DNA from: Micrococcales bacterium
GTDB taxonomy: Bacteria > Actinomycetota > Actinomycetes > Actinomycetales > Microbacteriaceae
Assembly: GCA_947441105.1 (NCBI GenBank)
Contig: CANESN010000050.1
Span: forward strand, 1 to 6,341
Direction of reading: 5' to 3'
DNA: 6,341 nucleotides
Position numbers and translations under genes: made by a program
The notes under the pieces: generated by a model
Seen by the model: the letters and a program-made list of their open reading frames with translations, nothing else
Told to the model about the DNA's origin: nothing
Databases searched by the model: none
Shown: one piece after another, positions 5,223 to 6,341 of the stretch
Position numbering within the stretch: the stretch's first letter is position 1
How the letters are laid out: every line of letters starts with the position of its first letter

Positions 5223-6341
5223 CTAGTTGCCGAGAAGTTTGTTTAGCTCGCTGTCGAAATCGTCATCGCCACCGGAGAGTCGTTTGATCAAAGCGCTCGG
5301 GTCTTGAATATCCTCTGCACTTGGCAGCAGGTCAGGGTGCATCCAAATTGAATCTCGCACCGCAGTGCCAACCTCTGCGGCCAGCTGCTGCCACATCGCC
5401 ATGGCTTCGCGCTGCAATCTAGGTCGAAGCTCAAGCCCCAGCAAAGTTGCAAAGGTCTTTTGAGCGGCACCCACGGCTTGACGACGACGCAGCAATTCAA
5501 AAACCTGGTTGATCCCCGGAAGTCGGCTTGCCGCGCTAAACGCGACAGCATCGGCCCAGCCTTCAATCAAGGCGAGAGTGGTTTCGATGCGGACCAAAGT
5601 TGCTTCCTGGTCAGCAGTTCTCGGAGTGATTAGCCCGCCGGATTCGATAACCAAATTGAAAGTAGTTGGGTCGCTTGGATCGATTTGCTGGGCTAGGTTC
5701 TGGATCGATTCCGGATCAATTTTTAGCCCAGCGGCAAATTCCGAAACCTGGGTGGCTACCTGATCGCGCAACCAACGGTTTGTGGCGTATAGCGAAGACA
5801 CTGCCAGCTCTCGGATGGCTAGGTAAATCAAGACCTCAGACTTGGGTGTCTCTAAATCCTTTAGAAAATCCTCGACGTTTTGAATCACAAGGCCGGGTCT
5901 AGTCGACAGCGGAATCCCAATCTCGCTAGCGCTGAGCACATTCTCGGAAAGTTTGCCAACTGATTGTCCTAGCTGAGCGGCAAACATTGAGGCACCAGCA
6001 TTTTCTAAGAACTTGGTCGCAGGGCCAATCATGCCAACCAATTCCTCGGGCATCACTTGGGTGAGGTTCTCACTCAGTGCCTTGGACATGCTCGCGGCTA
6101 CCGGTTCGGCGAGGTCTTTGAATAGTGGGATGGCGTCTTGAACCCAGAGGGCTCGAGAGAGCTGCTTTAGCGGCTGAGAATTCGTGAATTCGGTTTGCTC
6201 CCCGAGCCAAAGTTGAGCGATTTCAAAGCTGTTCTGAATTTCCGCGCTGATTACCTCACTGGGCTGACGCTGCCCATCCTTAGCAAGGTCTAATGCGGTT
6301 TTGGTTGCTAACTCCCAATTCACGGGTCCGTCGCTATCGGA
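5223..6341 (-). CDS. DUF2342 'zinc-dependent metalloprotease' family protein, apparently lacking the zinc motif (5' end outside window)
   Basis: The 366 residues counted from the GTG at 6323 match the DUF2342 family (annotated as zinc-dependent metalloprotease or 'F420 biosynthesis associated'). Family landmarks are GPVNWELA at the edge, WLRDQV (184-189), ALIEGWADAV (251-260), RRRQAVG then KTFATLLGLELRPR (279-302) and WMHPDLLPSAEDI (327-339). The GTG is probably internal: the frame is open to the right edge and the preceding Gly-Pro belongs to the family motif. Where relatives carry an HExxH-like helix just before the WLR segment, this protein reads RELAV (171-175, bases 5799-5813), so both histidines are missing and only the Glu remains. 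Glu254 of EGW, the possible third ligand, is kept. The protein is probably not an active zinc protease. There is no signal peptide or membrane segment in the visible part. It likely leads an operon with the ThiF-like gene downstream. Confidence 0.85.
   Translation of the reverse strand, partial: SDSDGPVNWELATKTALDLAKDGQRQPSEVISAEIQNSFEIAQLWLGEQTEFTNSQPLKQLSRALWVQDAIPLFKDLAEPVAASMSKALSENLTQVMPEELVGMIGPATKFLENAGASMFAAQLGQSVGKLSENVLSASEIGIPLSTRPGLVIQNVEDFLKDLETPKSEVLIYLAIRELAVSSLYATNRWLRDQVATQVSEFAAGLKIDPESIQNLAQQIDPSDPTTFNLVIESGGLITPRTADQEATLVRIETTLALIEGWADAVAFSAASRLPGINQVFELLRRRQAVGAAQKTFATLLGLELRPRLQREAMAMWQQLAAEVGTAVRDSIWMHPDLLPSAEDIQDPSALIKRLSGGDDDFDSELNKLLGN

Overview
The window looks like a piece of chromosome from a low-to-moderate GC actinobacterium. 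My best guess is a small-genome Microbacteriaceae member of the freshwater Rhodoluna/Aquiluna type. Three things point there: base composition is close to half GC, GTG and TTG starts are used, and the gene order matches the actinobacterial adnA-adnB / uvrD2 / ThiF-like / DUF2342 neighbourhood (compare the Rv3202c to Rv3195 region of Mycobacterium tuberculosis). The lineage is inferred from remembered synteny and motifs, not from a search.

Layout, left to right. (1) Bases 1-1367, plus strand: C-terminal part of an SF1 helicase fused to a RecB-type nuclease, most likely AdnB of the AdnAB double-strand-break resection motor; its 5' part lies outside the window. (2) Bases 1345-2478, minus strand: a phosphotransferase (APH/kinase-fold) homologue whose catalytic and metal-binding residues are replaced and which carries a long acidic C-terminal tail. 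Its end overlaps the end of adnB by 23 bases. (3) Bases 2479-2545: a 67-base divergent intergenic region with an 11-base direct repeat, a likely leaderless promoter for gene 2 and a ribosome binding site for gene 4. (4) Bases 2546-4174, plus strand: a compact UvrD2-like helicase with all motor motifs but no HRDC tail. (5) Bases 4171-5172, minus strand: an E1/ThiF-like, TOMM-cyclodehydratase-like zinc protein, whose stop overlaps that of uvrD2. (6) Bases 5223-6341, minus strand: a DUF2342 'zinc-dependent metalloprotease' family protein, cut by the window edge, whose expected HExxH site is not intact. It probably forms an operon with gene 5.

Two genes are clearly DNA maintenance motors: AdnB for break-end resection and UvrD2 for 3'-5' unwinding. 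The other three belong to enzyme families conserved beside them in actinobacteria but have no firm role. In this genome at least two of them appear to have lost active-site residues, which suggests structural or regulatory roles. This is the most interesting signal in the window. I see no mobile element, CRISPR array, tRNA, rRNA or phage feature, and no gene-free stretch longer than 67 bases.
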